Notes: generated by a model from the sequence alone, not told the origin. A stretch of DNA of 64,000 bases from an uncultured Porphyromonadaceae bacterium (GCA_900538555.1 UPYI01000005.1:62001-126000); one strand, 5' to 3'. Shown: positions 1 to 9,281, numbered from the stretch's first letter. Translations and numbers: made by a program.

Positions 1-2
1 GC

Positions 3-884
3 GATCTGTTCCCTGCCGAATTCAAATCGAAAGACTATACGATGCTTACGTTCAATCCGCATTTCGATTTCCAATACCGGCAGGTGCGTGCCAAGATCGG
101 CTTGCGTTTCGATCTTTCGTTCAACGAAGGTACGATTGCCCGGTTCGCCCCCGATGTACGGTTCGATTGGGAGTTTTATAAAGGGTATTTCCTTTTTGCC
201 TCGCTCGGCGGAGGCAAGGAGCTGAATACGTGGCGCAGCATCTCCGATATTACTCGCTATTACAATCCGTCGCGTTGGTTGCCGGGAACTTATACGCCGC
301 TGGACCTTCAAGCCGGATTCAGTGTGAACAGCCTGCCCGGGTTCGCCCTGACATTGTACGGAGGATACCAGACTTCGAAAAATATTCTGTTCCGCCAGGT
401 AGTTGCCGATACCGGAAACGACGACCCGATGTTGTCGCGTGCCTATATCAATTGGATCGGTATCGATGCCTATTGCGGTAAGTTGGGTGTGAATGCGTCG
501 TATCGCTATGGCGATCAGGTGGAGATAACCGCCGATATGGCTTACCGTCATTGGTTCGATTCGCAGAAAGACAAAGCCATCACTTACGACCGTCCCCGCT
601 GGGAGGGTAAATTCCGGGTGAACTACGATCCGATCAAGCCGCTGTCGCTCTATGTAAATTATTATATGGCACTCGGGCGCACTTATGGCGATCCTTCGGC
701 TTTGAGCCGTATGGGCAAACTGCGCGACATCCATTTGCTGGGCTTGGGAGCAAGCTATCGGATCAAGCCGTTCGTATCGGTGTTCGTACAGGCGGATAAT
801 CTGCTGAACCGTAAATATGAGATTGCCTACGGTATGCCGGGGCAAGGTATTTACTTCCTCGCAGGCGCCTCATTTAAATTCTGA
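3..884 (+). CDS. Outer-membrane beta-barrel protein, C-terminal part (probably TonB-dependent receptor)
   Basis: The reading frame is open from the window edge, so the start lies outside; about 294 residues are visible. The protein is a run of alternating polar and aromatic strands and ends in the residues SFKF followed by TGA, a terminal-Phe signature of barrels inserted by the BAM machinery. The stretch ADNLLNRKYEIAYGMPGQG near the end resembles the last strands of TonB-dependent receptors, where a 'N-L-xNxxYE' motif is usual. No plug domain is visible because the N-terminus is missing, so another barrel family remains possible. It is followed by the topA promoter and is probably the last gene of its own unit. 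Confidence 0.6.
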   Translation, partial: DLFPAEFKSKDYTMLTFNPHFDFQYRQVRAKIGLRFDLSFNEGTIARFAPDVRFDWEFYKGYFLFASLGGGKELNTWRSISDITRYYNPSRWLPGTYTPLDLQAGFSVNSLPGFALTLYGGYQTSKNILFRQVVADTGNDDPMLSRAYINWIGIDAYCGKLGVNASYRYGDQVEITADMAYRHWFDSQKDKAITYDRPRWEGKFRVNYDPIKPLSLYVNYYMALGRTYGDPSALSRMGKLRDIHLLGLGASYRIKPFVSVFVQADNLLNRKYEIAYGMPGQGIYFLAGASFKF

Positions 885-975
885 TTCTTTCGGAAAAGAG
901 ACGGATTGGAGCAAAAAAAGAACGGCGAAAGTTAAAAAAACGCAGGAAAGCTACTTTATTCCAAGCGGTTTTTCC

Positions 976-983
976 TACTTTTG
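976..983 (+). promoter_or_regulatory. -7 box of topA promoter
   Basis: TACTTTTG matches the Bacteroidota -7 consensus TANNTTTG, 30 nt before the topA start codon. No good -33 TTTG is seen at the usual distance. Confidence 0.5.
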
Positions 984-1012
984 CGCAGAATTGAGAAAGG
1001 AGCAACTTGTCT

Positions 1013-3355
1013 ATGCATAAGAATTTAGTGATCGTGGAGTCTCCCGCCAAGGCGAAGACTATTGAAAAATTTCTTGGGAAAGACTACAAGGTGATGTCGA
1101 GCTACGGGCATATCCGCGATTTGAAAGAAAAGAAATTCAGTATCGATATAGAGAACCACTATACGCCGATTTACGAAATACCTTCCGATAAGAAGAAGCT
1201 GGTAGAGTCGTTGCGGGAAGAGGCTGCGAAAGCCGAGACGGTTTGGCTGGCTTCCGATGAGGACCGCGAAGGAGAGGCTATTGCGTGGCATTTGTTCGAG
1301 GTGCTGAAACTGAACCCCGAGCATACGAAACGCATCGTGTTTCACGAAATTACGAAATCGGCAATTCTTCATGCCATAGAAAACCCGCGGGCGATAGACC
1401 TGAACCGGGTAGATGCCCAACAGGCGCGTCGGGTGCTCGACCGTATCGTAGGTTTCGAACTTTCGCCGGTGCTGTGGAAGAAGGTAAAGCCGGCTCTTTC
1501 GGCAGGACGGGTGCAGTCGGTTGCCGTACGTCTGATCGTGGAGCGGGAACGGGAAATCGAACAGTTCCGTTCCGAAGCATCCTACCGCGTGATCGGCGAA
1601 TTTACCGTCGCCGACGGCAGTACGTTCCGGGGCGAGCTGGCTCGCCGGATCAAGACCGAGGCAGAAGCCAATGCCTTTTTAGAAAGTTGCAAGGATGCCC
1701 GGTTTACTATCGGCGACGTGGTGGTGAAACCTGCCCGCAAATCGCCTGCCGCACCGTTTACTACATCTACCCTGCAACAGGAAGCCGCCCGTAAGCTGGG
1801 CTTCTCGGTGGCACAGACGATGATGGTGGCGCAACGGTTGTACGAATCGGGATTCATCACCTATATGCGTACCGACTCGGTGAACCTGTCGTCGCTGGCG
1901 ATCAATACCACCAAAGAGGAAATTTTGTCGATGCACGGCGAACGTTATTTGCATGTGCGTAATTATCATACCCGTTCCAAAGGGGCGCAAGAGGCACACG
2001 AAGCCATTCGTCCGACTTACGCCAGCCAGCATGAGATAGATGCTCCGGCACAGGAACGACGCTTGTACGACCTGATCTGGAAACGGACGATCGCTTCGCA
2101 GATGAGCGATGCCGAAATCGAAAAGACGACAGCCACCATAGCTATATCGGGAAGCGACGACACGTTCGTAGCTACCGGCGAAGTATTGAAGTTCGACGGT
2201 TTCCTGCGTGTGTACATGGAGTCGTCGGACGACGAACCGGAATCGGAAAGTCAGGACAAGATGCTGCCTCCGTTGCATGCCGGCGACCCGCTGACCTGCC
2301 TGTCCGTAACGGCGACCGAACGTTTCACGCAACATCCGGCGCGTTACACCGAAGCCAGTTTGGTGCGTAAACTGGAAGAACTGGGTATCGGACGTCCTTC
2401 TACCTACGCTCCCACCATCTCGACCATACAGCAGCGCAGTTATGTGGAAAAAGGCGACCGTCCGGGACAGGAACGGGCATATACGCAACTGACCTTGAAA
2501 GACGGAATCGTGAAGGCGGCGAAGAAAACCGAGATCACCGGCGCGGAAAAAGCGAAGTTGCTGCCTACCGACATCGGTATGATCGTAAATGATTTCCTGA
2601 CCGAATATTTCCCCGACATTCTGAATTATAACTTTACGGCGAATATCGAACAGAAGTTCGACGAAATAGCCGAAGGCAAGACCGAATGGAGCCACGAGAT
2701 AGATGTGTTTTATAAAATTTTCCATCCGGTGGTGGAGAATGCGATGGCGATGCGTCTGGAACACAAAGTGGGCGAACGCCTGTTGGGTACAGACCCGAAA
2801 AGCGGTCGTCCGGTATCGGTGAAGATCGGCAGGTTCGGTCCGTTGGTACAGATCGGTACGCCCGACGATGAGGAGAAACCGTTGTTCGCTTCGTTGCTGA
2901 AAGGACAGTCGGTGAATACGATTACGCTCGACGAAGCGTTGAAACTCTTCGAGTTGCCCCGTACATTGGGCGATTTCGAGGGTAAGACGGTCGTTGCGGG
3001 TATCGGTCGCTTCGGGGCGTACATCCGTCACGACGGCAAATACGTATCGTTGCCCAAGACGCTGACGCCGCAGGCGGTCACGCTCGATGAGGCGGTGGAA
3101 CTGATTGCCGAGAAGCGGAAAGCGGAGAGCGAACGGCTTATCAAGAAGTTCGACGAAGATGCCGAACTTGAAGTACTGAACGGCCGTTACGGTGCTTATC
3201 TCGCTTACAAGAAGAGCAACTACAAACTGCCGAAAGATTGTGTGCCGGCAGAACTGTCGTTTGCCGATTGCATGAAGATCATCGAGGAGGCGGAGAAAGC
3301 TCCGGCGAAGAAACGTCCGGCACGTGCCGCTTCGCGTAAGAAAACGACGAAATAG
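1013..3355 (+). CDS. topA: DNA topoisomerase I
   Basis: Type IA topoisomerase that relaxes negatively supercoiled DNA through a transient 5'-phosphotyrosine link. The N-terminal TOPRIM domain shows VIVESPAKAKTIEKFLG and the acidic DEDREGEA motif near residues 81-88. The active-site tyrosine lies in GFITYMRTDS (about Tyr284). The C-terminus has several topoisomerase C-terminal repeats of the IGRFGPLV / IGRFGAYI / NGRYGAYL type instead of Cys4 zinc fingers, then a Lys/Ala-rich tail; this layout is usual in Bacteroidota. I chose the ATG at 1013 (MHKNLVIVE) over an in-frame TTG six bases earlier because AAGGAG lies about 10 nt before it. Length is 780 residues. It appears monocistronic, with its own promoter and a hairpin after it. 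Confidence 0.97.
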   Translation: MHKNLVIVESPAKAKTIEKFLGKDYKVMSSYGHIRDLKEKKFSIDIENHYTPIYEIPSDKKKLVESLREEAAKAETVWLASDEDREGEAIAWHLFEVLKLNPEHTKRIVFHEITKSAILHAIENPRAIDLNRVDAQQARRVLDRIVGFELSPVLWKKVKPALSAGRVQSVAVRLIVEREREIEQFRSEASYRVIGEFTVADGSTFRGELARRIKTEAEANAFLESCKDARFTIGDVVVKPARKSPAAPFTTSTLQQEAARKLGFSVAQTMMVAQRLYESGFITYMRTDSVNLSSLAINTTKEEILSMHGERYLHVRNYHTRSKGAQEAHEAIRPTYASQHEIDAPAQERRLYDLIWKRTIASQMSDAEIEKTTATIAISGSDDTFVATGEVLKFDGFLRVYMESSDDEPESESQDKMLPPLHAGDPLTCLSVTATERFTQHPARYTEASLVRKLEELGIGRPSTYAPTISTIQQRSYVEKGDRPGQERAYTQLTLKDGIVKAAKKTEITGAEKAKLLPTDIGMIVNDFLTEYFPDILNYNFTANIEQKFDEIAEGKTEWSHEIDVFYKIFHPVVENAMAMRLEHKVGERLLGTDPKSGRPVSVKIGRFGPLVQIGTPDDEEKPLFASLLKGQSVNTITLDEALKLFELPRTLGDFEGKTVVAGIGRFGAYIRHDGKYVSLPKTLTPQAVTLDEAVELIAEKRKAESERLIKKFDEDAELEVLNGRYGAYLAYKKSNYKLPKDCVPAELSFADCMKIIEEAEKAPAKKRPARAASRKKTTK

Positions 3356-3435
3356 TGATGCCTGATGCACCGAAAGTAAGGAGTATATCGAAAATTAGAA
3401 TCTCAGTACAGCTCCGACTTCTTAAAAAATAAATA

Positions 3436-3485
3436 AAGTGTCCCTCCAAAATTCCGTATCGGATATTGGGAGGACACTTCGTTTT
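3436..3485 (+). terminator. Terminator after topA
   Basis: Inverted repeat AAGTGTCCCTCC / GGAGGACACTT (one bulged base) around a 20-odd-nt loop, followed by CGTTTT. It sits between convergent topA and the lipoprotein gene and may serve both. Confidence 0.65.
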
Positions 3486-3537
3486 AAAGCGGTTATTTAG
3501 GTATTGTTTTTTGCCAGACCGGTTTTCTATTCCTGTT

Positions 3538-4041
3538 TTATAATTGGGCCTCGTGATTGACGGTCAGCATCTCGCCCGAGAACGAGTAGCGGATTTTGCT
3601 GTTGTCGTCGAAAAGCCAGGAGCAATCGGCACCGTCGTTGTTCGTATAAGTCGGTTCTCCGTATTTGGCGACAACTTCCCGATATACCCGATCGACGAGT
3701 TCGGCAGACGGTTTGGAAGTGAAACTGATCATGGATTGGATGCAGATCGATTTTGTATTGAAGCGATAGTCGATCATGCAGGCGGCATCGTACATTTTGA
3801 TGTTGTTTCCGACAAAGAGGAGGTCGCCGCTGCTGCTTAATCCTTTGCCGAATGCAGCCATAGCATCGACAACTGTTTTTTGTTCTTCCCCGTAGAGTTC
3901 GAGAATGTCGGTTACCGTTTTCACAGCCGTTACCGGAGTGGAGGGATTGGGATCGGGTTCGTCATTTTTTTTGTCGTCGTTGCATGCTGAGAAGAGAACG
4001 ACCGTTGCGAGCATAAATGCCGTGAAGAGTAGTTTTTTCAT
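3538..4041 (-). CDS. Small putative lipoprotein of unknown function
   Basis: A 167-residue protein starting MKKLLFTAFMLATVVLFSAC, a clear lipoprotein signal with the lipidated cysteine at residue 20. After it comes an acidic linker (NDDKKNDEPDPNP) that would favour export to the outer membrane surface in Bacteroidota. The mature part is about 130 residues with mixed alpha/beta character and contains the segment REVVAKYGEPTYTNN. I recognise no family. It is a single gene with its own -7 box at 4086-4093 and is convergent with topA. Confidence 0.7.
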   Translation of the reverse strand: MKKLLFTAFMLATVVLFSACNDDKKNDEPDPNPSTPVTAVKTVTDILELYGEEQKTVVDAMAAFGKGLSSSGDLLFVGNNIKMYDAACMIDYRFNTKSICIQSMISFTSKPSAELVDRVYREVVAKYGEPTYTNNDGADCSWLFDDNSKIRYSFSGEMLTVNHEAQL

Positions 4042-4085
4042 ACGTTTTGTATTTTAGTGGATATAGTTGATTGGAAATATATTCA

Positions 4086-4093
4086 CAAATATA
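4086..4093 (-). promoter_or_regulatory. -7 box upstream of the small lipoprotein gene
   Basis: Reads TATATTTG on the minus strand, a perfect TANNTTTG match 44 nt upstream of the start codon. The rest of the 4042-4324 gap holds only the terminator at 4249-4281. Confidence 0.5.
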
Positions 4094-4248
4094 CGGATAT
4101 ATTCGAGGCAGTGTTTGATTCCGGACAAATTAGTAATTATATTTTGATAAAATAATCCGGCAGAAAATCAATAGCCGGTAAGTTTCCCAGTGGGCACCGG
4201 TGCGTGATTTTTGAATGGAAGAGGGGCGGTGCGTCTGTTTTAACAGAA

Positions 4249-4281
4249 CAGTCCCCGTCACAGGTATCTGTGCGGGGACTG
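4249..4281 (-). terminator. Terminator after the BI-1 family gene
   Basis: CAGTCCCCG and CGGGGACTG pair, extended by an inner CACAG/CTGTG stem with a GTAT loop. It lies about 45 nt past the stop codon on the minus strand. Confidence 0.65.
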
Positions 4282-4324
4282 GCGGTATGTTCGGGGTATC
4301 TCCCTTATCTACGTGCGGTCGGTA

Positions 4325-5029
4325 TCAGTCTCTGCTTTTGCCGAAGAAGCGGAGCAGATAGAGGAAGAGGTTTATGAAGTCGAGGTAAAGCGAGAGCGCA
4401 CCGATGGTGGCTAATTTTCCGACTTGCGACGGGTCGGCATTGTAGCTGGCTTCCTTGATCTTCTGTGTGTCCCATGCGGTCAGCCCGATGAACAGGGCTA
4501 CGCCTACGAGGCTGATAATCCAGTCGAGCGATTCGCTGTGCATGAAGATATTGACCAACGACGCGATAATCAGCCCGAAGAGAGCCATTATACAGTAGTT
4601 GCCGAACTTGGTCATATCGTTTTTCGTAATCAGTCCGTATATACTCATAGCTCCGAATACGCCTGCGGTAATGAAGAAGGTGTAGGCGATAGAGGGCAGT
4701 TCGTAGATGATGAAGATCGACGATAGCACGACTCCATTGAGCAGGGCATAGAGATAGAATAGCAGGGTGGCGGTTGCCGGGCGTAGTTTGTCGATGCGTC
4801 CGGAGATGATGAATACCACGGCGAGTTCGGCGATAATCAGTCCGAGGAACAGACCGCGGCTGCCGAGCAAGGTGGTGAGTACCGCCTCGTTGCTTACTAC
4901 ATAAAGGGCGGTGCAAGCCGTGACGATCAATGCCAGAAACATTTTTGCGTAGACTCTGCACATCACTTTCGATAGGATCGAGGTGGGGTTTGTCGTTCCA
5001 GTATAGGATCTTTCGTTCAATTGTTCCAT
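4325..5029 (-). CDS. Bax inhibitor-1 / YccA family membrane protein
   Basis: A 234-residue integral membrane protein with about seven hydrophobic segments after a short cytoplasmic N-terminus (MEQLNERSYTGTTNP). The run LTAWDTQKIKEASY near the C-terminus and the pattern of helices match the BI-1-like (UPF0005, YccA/YbhL) family, whose members act as pH-sensitive calcium leak channels or modulate membrane proteases; the bacterial role is not settled. The same frame stays open far upstream, but that part overlaps argS and has no family character, so I placed the start at the ATG at 5029. It follows argS by 71 nt on the same strand and may be co-transcribed with it. Confidence 0.85.
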   Translation of the reverse strand: MEQLNERSYTGTTNPTSILSKVMCRVYAKMFLALIVTACTALYVVSNEAVLTTLLGSRGLFLGLIIAELAVVFIISGRIDKLRPATATLLFYLYALLNGVVLSSIFIIYELPSIAYTFFITAGVFGAMSIYGLITKNDMTKFGNYCIMALFGLIIASLVNIFMHSESLDWIISLVGVALFIGLTAWDTQKIKEASYNADPSQVGKLATIGALSLYLDFINLFLYLLRFFGKSRD

Positions 5030-5100
5030 ATTCGAGTTCGTTTTGATTCGGTTTTTATATAACACAAATGTGCCGCTGTTTGTATGGGCGGGTATGCCGG

Positions 5101-6897
5101 TTACATCCGGTCGGGCACTTCGATGCCGAGCAGTCCCATGCCGGTCTTTACGACCTTTGCCGTATTGGCGGATAGCATCAGACGGAAGGCGCGTACCGCT
5201 TCGTTTTCTTCGCGCAGGATCGAATAGTCGTGGTAGTACTGGTTGTACTCTTTCACCAGATCGTACACGTAGTTGGCGATGATTGCCGGGCTGAACAGCC
5301 GTCCGGCTTCGGCAACTGTTGCGGGGAAATCGGCAAGATGTTGTATCAAGTCCACTTCCTTGTCGTTCGGGGTGACCGCCGTAGTGTCGATGTGGGCATA
5401 GTCGATGTTCATATCGGCTGCTTTGCGCAACACCGAACAGATACGGGCGTGGGTGTATTGGATGAACGGACCCGTGTTTCCGTTGAAGTCGATCGATTCT
5501 TTGGGGTTGAATGTCATGTTCTTGCGCGGATCGACTTTGAGAATGAAGTATTTGAGTGCGCCCAACCCGACGATACGCGAAATTTCTTCGGCTTCCTCTG
5601 CCGTGCATCCGTCGAGTTTGCCCAGCTCTGCGGAGGTTTCGCGGGCGGTGTTTATCATTTCGTCCATCAGGTCGTCGGCATCGACTACCGTACCTTCGCG
5701 CGATTTCATTTTACCTTCGGGCAGTTCCACCATACCGTACGAGAAGTGTACGAGATCTTTTCCCCATTTGAATCCTAACTTGTCGAGCAGGATCGAGAGC
5801 ACCTGGAAGTGGTAGTTCTGTTCGTTTCCGACGACATAGACCATTTTGTCGATGGGGTAGTCGATGAAGCGCAGTTTTGCTGTTCCGATGTCCTGCGTCA
5901 TATACACCGATGTGCCGTCGCTGCGGAGCAGCAGTTTGTGGTCGAGTCCTTCGCCGGTGAGGTCAGCCCATACCGATCCGTCCTCTTTGCGGTACATGAT
6001 GCCTTTTTCCAGACCTTCGAGTACTTTTTCTTTGCCTTCGAGGTAGGTCTGCGATTCGTAGTAGATTTTATCGAAGTCTACGCCGAGCCGTTTGTAGGTT
6101 TCGTCGAATCCGGCATATACCCACGAGTTCATCATTTCCCAAGTCTGTCGTACGGCGGGATCGCCGGCTTCCCATTTGCGGAGCATTTCGCGGGCTTCCG
6201 CCATAAGGGGCGAGGCGGCTTCGGCATCTTCTTTCGAGAGGTTCCGGCTCTCCATGAGCTCGGCTACCTCCTGTTTGTAGTGTTTGTCGAACAGGACGTA
6301 GAAGTCGCCGATGAGGTGGTCGCCTTTTTTACCGGCTTTTTCGGGAGTGATCTTGTCGCCCCATTTTTCCCAAGCGAGCATCGATTTACAGATGTGGATG
6401 CCCCGGTCGTTTACGATATTGGTTTTGACAACCCGGTATCCGTTGGCTTTCATGATTTCCGACAGACTGTAACCGAGCAGGTTGTTACGCACGTGCCCGA
6501 GGTGCAGCGGTTTGTTGGTGTTGGGCGAAGAGTATTCGATCATTACCAACTGTGCATCTTCGGCGGCAGCGGTTTTCCCGAAGTCGGGGTTGTCGTTGAT
6601 TTCGTGCAACAGCGTGCTCCAATATGCCGGAGCGATCACCAGATTGAGGAATCCTTTGATGACATTGAATCCGGCAACGGCGGGTTCGTTCTTCAACAGA
6701 TATTCTCCGATTTCCTGTGCGGTGGCTTCCGGATTTTTGTGCGATGCTTTCAGGAAGGGGAAGACAACGAGTGTAAGGTTGCCTTCGAATTCTTTTTTCG
6801 TTTTTTGCGGTTGCGTGGCAGAGGCATCGGGTGTGATGCCATACAGGTCGTGGACAGCCCGACCGGCGGCTTCCGATATGAGTTGTTCGATTTTCAT
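5101..6897 (-). CDS. argS: Arginyl-tRNA synthetase
   Basis: Class Ia aminoacyl-tRNA synthetase that charges tRNA-Arg with arginine, 598 residues, normal for the family. The HIGH motif is seen as PLHLGHVRNN near residue 130, and the KMSKS loop appears as KMKSREGTVV near residue 397. The N-terminal ~110 residues form the Arg-tRNA synthetase additional domain that recognises the tRNA elbow, and the C-terminal helical DALR anticodon-binding domain ends with MGLLGIEVPDRM. The start at 6897 (MKIEQLISEA) is preferred over an in-frame start 39 nt upstream because the latter would coincide with the promoter. A -7 box lies at 6934-6941. Confidence 0.97.
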   Translation of the reverse strand: MKIEQLISEAAGRAVHDLYGITPDASATQPQKTKKEFEGNLTLVVFPFLKASHKNPEATAQEIGEYLLKNEPAVAGFNVIKGFLNLVIAPAYWSTLLHEINDNPDFGKTAAAEDAQLVMIEYSSPNTNKPLHLGHVRNNLLGYSLSEIMKANGYRVVKTNIVNDRGIHICKSMLAWEKWGDKITPEKAGKKGDHLIGDFYVLFDKHYKQEVAELMESRNLSKEDAEAASPLMAEAREMLRKWEAGDPAVRQTWEMMNSWVYAGFDETYKRLGVDFDKIYYESQTYLEGKEKVLEGLEKGIMYRKEDGSVWADLTGEGLDHKLLLRSDGTSVYMTQDIGTAKLRFIDYPIDKMVYVVGNEQNYHFQVLSILLDKLGFKWGKDLVHFSYGMVELPEGKMKSREGTVVDADDLMDEMINTARETSAELGKLDGCTAEEAEEISRIVGLGALKYFILKVDPRKNMTFNPKESIDFNGNTGPFIQYTHARICSVLRKAADMNIDYAHIDTTAVTPNDKEVDLIQHLADFPATVAEAGRLFSPAIIANYVYDLVKEYNQYYHDYSILREENEAVRAFRLMLSANTAKVVKTGMGLLGIEVPDRM

Positions 6898-6933
6898 GTG
6901 TCGATCTTTTTTTGTTCGTTCGATAAATTCGCG

Positions 6934-6941
6934 CAAATATA
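6934..6941 (-). promoter_or_regulatory. -7 box of argS promoter
   Basis: Reads TATATTTG on the minus strand, 37 nt upstream of the chosen start. Its upstream bases TTCAC resemble those before the cysS and araC-type promoters elsewhere in the window. Confidence 0.5.
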
Positions 6942-7058
6942 GTGAATCGGCGCGAAGTTACCTAACTATTTTCGACATTCATTTGTCCGTACCGGTTTAT
7001 ATAAGGCAGTGTGTCAGACCGATTGAATAGCAGGCCGTAGCGGATAAGGGAAACGAAA

Positions 7059-7089
7059 GGGCTATGCCGAAATGTATTCAGCATAGCCC
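7059..7089 (-). terminator. Terminator after the HU gene
   Basis: Perfect 9-bp stem GGGCTATGC / GCATAGCCC with a 13-nt loop, followed on the minus strand by TTTCGTTTCC. It lies about 55 nt after the HU stop codon. Confidence 0.75.
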
Positions 7090-7144
7090 CTTGTATCGTT
7101 ATCGGCAAACAATAAACGCTGCTCCCGGTACGACCGGGTCGGGT

Positions 7145-7417
7145 TTATTTTACTTTTTCTGCCAATTCTGCACCGACTTTGAATTTAACGACTTTCTTCG
7201 CCGGGATAACGATCTTAGCTTTCGTAGCGGGGTTGATACCGGTTCTTTCGCCTTTTTCGGCAACACCGAATGTACCGAAACCGATCAAAGTTACTTTGTC
7301 CCCTTTTACGAGGGCTTCGCTTACTGTTTCAACAAAAGCGTCTACTGCTTTTTTTGCGTCTGCTTTGCTAAGACCGGCTTTTTCGGCCATAGCGTTAATT
7401 AACTCTGTTTTGTTCAT
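7145..7417 (-). CDS. hup: HU family DNA-binding protein
   Basis: A 90-residue histone-like protein that bends and compacts DNA as a dimer. It begins MNKTELINAMAEKAGLSKAD, the canonical HU N-terminal helix pair, followed by the conserved GFGTFGV turn and the flexible DNA-binding arm with GINPATKAKIVIPA, in which the intercalating proline is present. Length and sequence are typical of HU-beta. It is a single gene with a strong promoter (-33 TTTG at 7495-7498, -7 TATATTTG at 7468-7475) and its own terminator. Confidence 0.96.
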   Translation of the reverse strand: MNKTELINAMAEKAGLSKADAKKAVDAFVETVSEALVKGDKVTLIGFGTFGVAEKGERTGINPATKAKIVIPAKKVVKFKVGAELAEKVK

Positions 7418-7467
7418 AAGTCTATAAATGTTAATGGATTGAGGAGTTCGAGTGTTAGAGTATGGAA

Positions 7468-7498
7468 CAAATATAGATATTAAAACAGAATGTGCAAA
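7468..7498 (-). promoter_or_regulatory. Promoter of the HU gene
   Basis: Minus-strand -33 TTTG (7495-7498) and -7 TATATTTG (7468-7475) with a 19-nt spacer, matching the Bacteroidota housekeeping consensus. Confidence 0.65.
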
Positions 7499-7579
7499 GA
7501 ATAAAACTAAAAAAATGAAATAAAACTATTAATAATTGAATAAATGACGACAAAAAGGTATTATTCAGCAAGATTTCAT

Positions 7580-7587
7580 TACTTTTG
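7580..7587 (+). promoter_or_regulatory. -7 box of the rhomboid operon
   Basis: TACTTTTG on the plus strand, followed by a roughly 100-nt leader before the first rhomboid gene. The -33 element is weak. Confidence 0.5.
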
Positions 7588-7690
7588 TCGTTCCAGACAA
7601 AGGAACGTAGCATTTGTACCGGGAGTATGGAGGCGGCTCCTCCCGCATCGGAATGGCGCGTCCGACAAGGTTAATTTAAAAACGGTTATT

Positions 7691-8401
7691 ATGCAAGGCG
7701 GATCGTTTCGGGTTTCCGTACCTCCGGTTACGTTGAACCTGATCATTATAAATTTTTTGGTATGGCTGGCGGCGCTTACGTTGCCTAAATTCGGGATCGA
7801 CCTGACGCAATGGCTCGGTCTGCATTTTTTTCTGGGCAGCGACTTCAACGTGGTGCAGCTCTTTACCTATATGTTCATGCACAGCACCTCGTCGTTCGGG
7901 CATATCTTTTTCAATATGTTCTCGGTGTATATGTTCGGCAGAACGTTGGAGATGGTATGGGGCGGAAAACGTTTCCTGTTCTACTATCTCTCCGTAGGAC
8001 TGGGTGCGGGTATCGTACAGGAACTGTGGTGGCTGTATGAGTTTTGGGATATCGTGAATCTGACAGGCGATACGATGATCAACATCGGTACGCAACTGGT
8101 TACGCGCGAGCAGTTCCTCAACCTGCCGCTTACGGTAGGTGCGTCGGGCGCGGCATTCGGTATCCTGTTGGCATTCGGTATGCTGTTTCCCAATGTGCCG
8201 TTGTATCTGATGTTTATTCCGGTGCCGATCAAGGCGAAATACTTCGTGATATTTTACGGTGTTGCCGAATTGTTTTTCGGAATCAGCGGTACGATGAGCG
8301 GTGTCGCCCACTTTGCCCATTTGGGCGGTATGCTTTTCGGATTTTTCTTGATACGTTATTGGAAAAAGAAAGGAGTAGGAGGTGGCGGGAACTTTTTTTA
8401 A
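7691..8401 (+). CDS. Rhomboid family intramembrane serine protease (first of two)
   Basis: A 236-residue polytopic membrane protein of the rhomboid (MEROPS S54) family, which cleaves single-span proteins within the membrane. The catalytic serine lies in VGASGAAFG (about residue 151) and the catalytic histidine in the helix with VAHFAHLGG. The L1-loop side carries HIFFNMFSVYMFG, the usual H-x-x-x-N region. I chose the ATG at 7691 (MQGGSFRVSVPP); the upstream in-frame extension has no family character. It is the first gene of a four-gene run and overlaps the next by 20 nt, which indicates translational coupling. Confidence 0.93.
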   Translation: MQGGSFRVSVPPVTLNLIIINFLVWLAALTLPKFGIDLTQWLGLHFFLGSDFNVVQLFTYMFMHSTSSFGHIFFNMFSVYMFGRTLEMVWGGKRFLFYYLSVGLGAGIVQELWWLYEFWDIVNLTGDTMINIGTQLVTREQFLNLPLTVGASGAAFGILLAFGMLFPNVPLYLMFIPVPIKAKYFVIFYGVAELFFGISGTMSGVAHFAHLGGMLFGFFLIRYWKKKGVGGGGNFF

Positions 8402-9281
8402 ACGGCAGAAAGAGTTGTTTCGGAACGGTTCGTTGTTACTGAAACTGATTTATATCAACGTCGGGATATTCTTGGTGTTGCGGCTGACCGATGTCGTGCT
8501 GATGTTGTTCAACGGCTCGATCTTTCCGGTGCTTACCTACATCGAAATTCCGTCGAATATTTCTTATTTCCTGATTCGTCCGTGGACGCTGTTCACATAT
8601 ATGGTGGTGCATTACGACCTGTTCCATATCTTGTTCAACATGCTGTGGCTCTATTGGTTCGGACAGATATTCCTGCTCCATTTCGGCGAGAAACAGTTGG
8701 GCGGTCTTTACCTTTTGGGTGGTTTGGCAGGAGGCCTGTTCTATCTGCTGGCGTATAATACATTCCCGTATTTTGACGACAAACAGGGTTTGATGTGCGG
8801 CGCTTCGGCTTCGATATTGGCGATCGTGATCGCTACGGCGATGCGTGCGCCCGACTTTAAGGTCAATCTGTTTTTATTCGGTGCGGTGTCGCTGAAATAC
8901 ATAGCTGCCGTGACGGTAGTGATCGACCTGCTGAGCGTTACATCCGCCAACGGCGGTGGGCATATCGCCCATCTGGGCGGTGCGCTGGTAGGCTTGTGGT
9001 TTATCCTGCGCTGGAACCGGGGAAAGGATATAACCCGTCCGATCAACCGTATGATCGATGCCGTGACGGTGTTTTTCAAACCTCGTCCGAGAAAGATACG
9101 GTTTGTCAAAACCAAACGGCAGAATGTGAAACGCACCGAGAGCGATATGGAATACAACGCCCGTAAGAAACGCGAATCGGAGGAACTGGATGCCATTCTC
9201 GACAAGATCAAGAAGTCGGGGTATTCGGCTTTGACGGAAGAGGAGAAGAAACGCTTATTTGAAGTCGGAAACAGATCATGA
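8382..9281 (+). CDS. Rhomboid family intramembrane serine protease with C-terminal cytoplasmic tail (second of two)
   Basis: A 299-residue rhomboid protease with catalytic serine in CGASASILA and histidine in GGGHIAHLGG; the HILFNMLWLYWFG segment matches the conserved loop. After the last membrane helix there is a basic stretch of about 70 residues ending DKIKKSGYSALTEEEKKRLF, a small C-terminal module often found on Bacteroidota rhomboids. Translation appears to start at a GTG inside the previous gene, with AGGAG-like bases upstream. Its stop overlaps the next start as ATGA. It is a distant paralogue of its neighbour, so the two probably have different substrates. Confidence 0.92.
   Translation: MAGTFFKRQKELFRNGSLLLKLIYINVGIFLVLRLTDVVLMLFNGSIFPVLTYIEIPSNISYFLIRPWTLFTYMVVHYDLFHILFNMLWLYWFGQIFLLHFGEKQLGGLYLLGGLAGGLFYLLAYNTFPYFDDKQGLMCGASASILAIVIATAMRAPDFKVNLFLFGAVSLKYIAAVTVVIDLLSVTSANGGGHIAHLGGALVGLWFILRWNRGKDITRPINRMIDAVTVFFKPRPRKIRFVKTKRQNVKRTESDMEYNARKKRESEELDAILDKIKKSGYSALTEEEKKRLFEVGNRS

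Noticed and set aside
1679..3370. Long open frame of 563 codons antisense to topA, and similar ones antisense to argS, the M3 peptidase, gyrB, secDF and the HTCS
   Set aside because: They arise from the codon usage of the sense genes; their products are of low complexity or Arg/Val/Phe-rich, match no family, and each sense gene has clear domains.
5030..5608. Upstream extension of the BI-1 family gene giving a 427-residue product
   Set aside because: The added part overlaps argS in another frame and has no membrane or family character; the BI-1 domain starts at MEQLNERSY.
8382..8401. Overlap between the rhomboid genes as a sign of one gene split by a frameshift
   Set aside because: Each protein has its own complete set of membrane helices and its own catalytic Ser and His.
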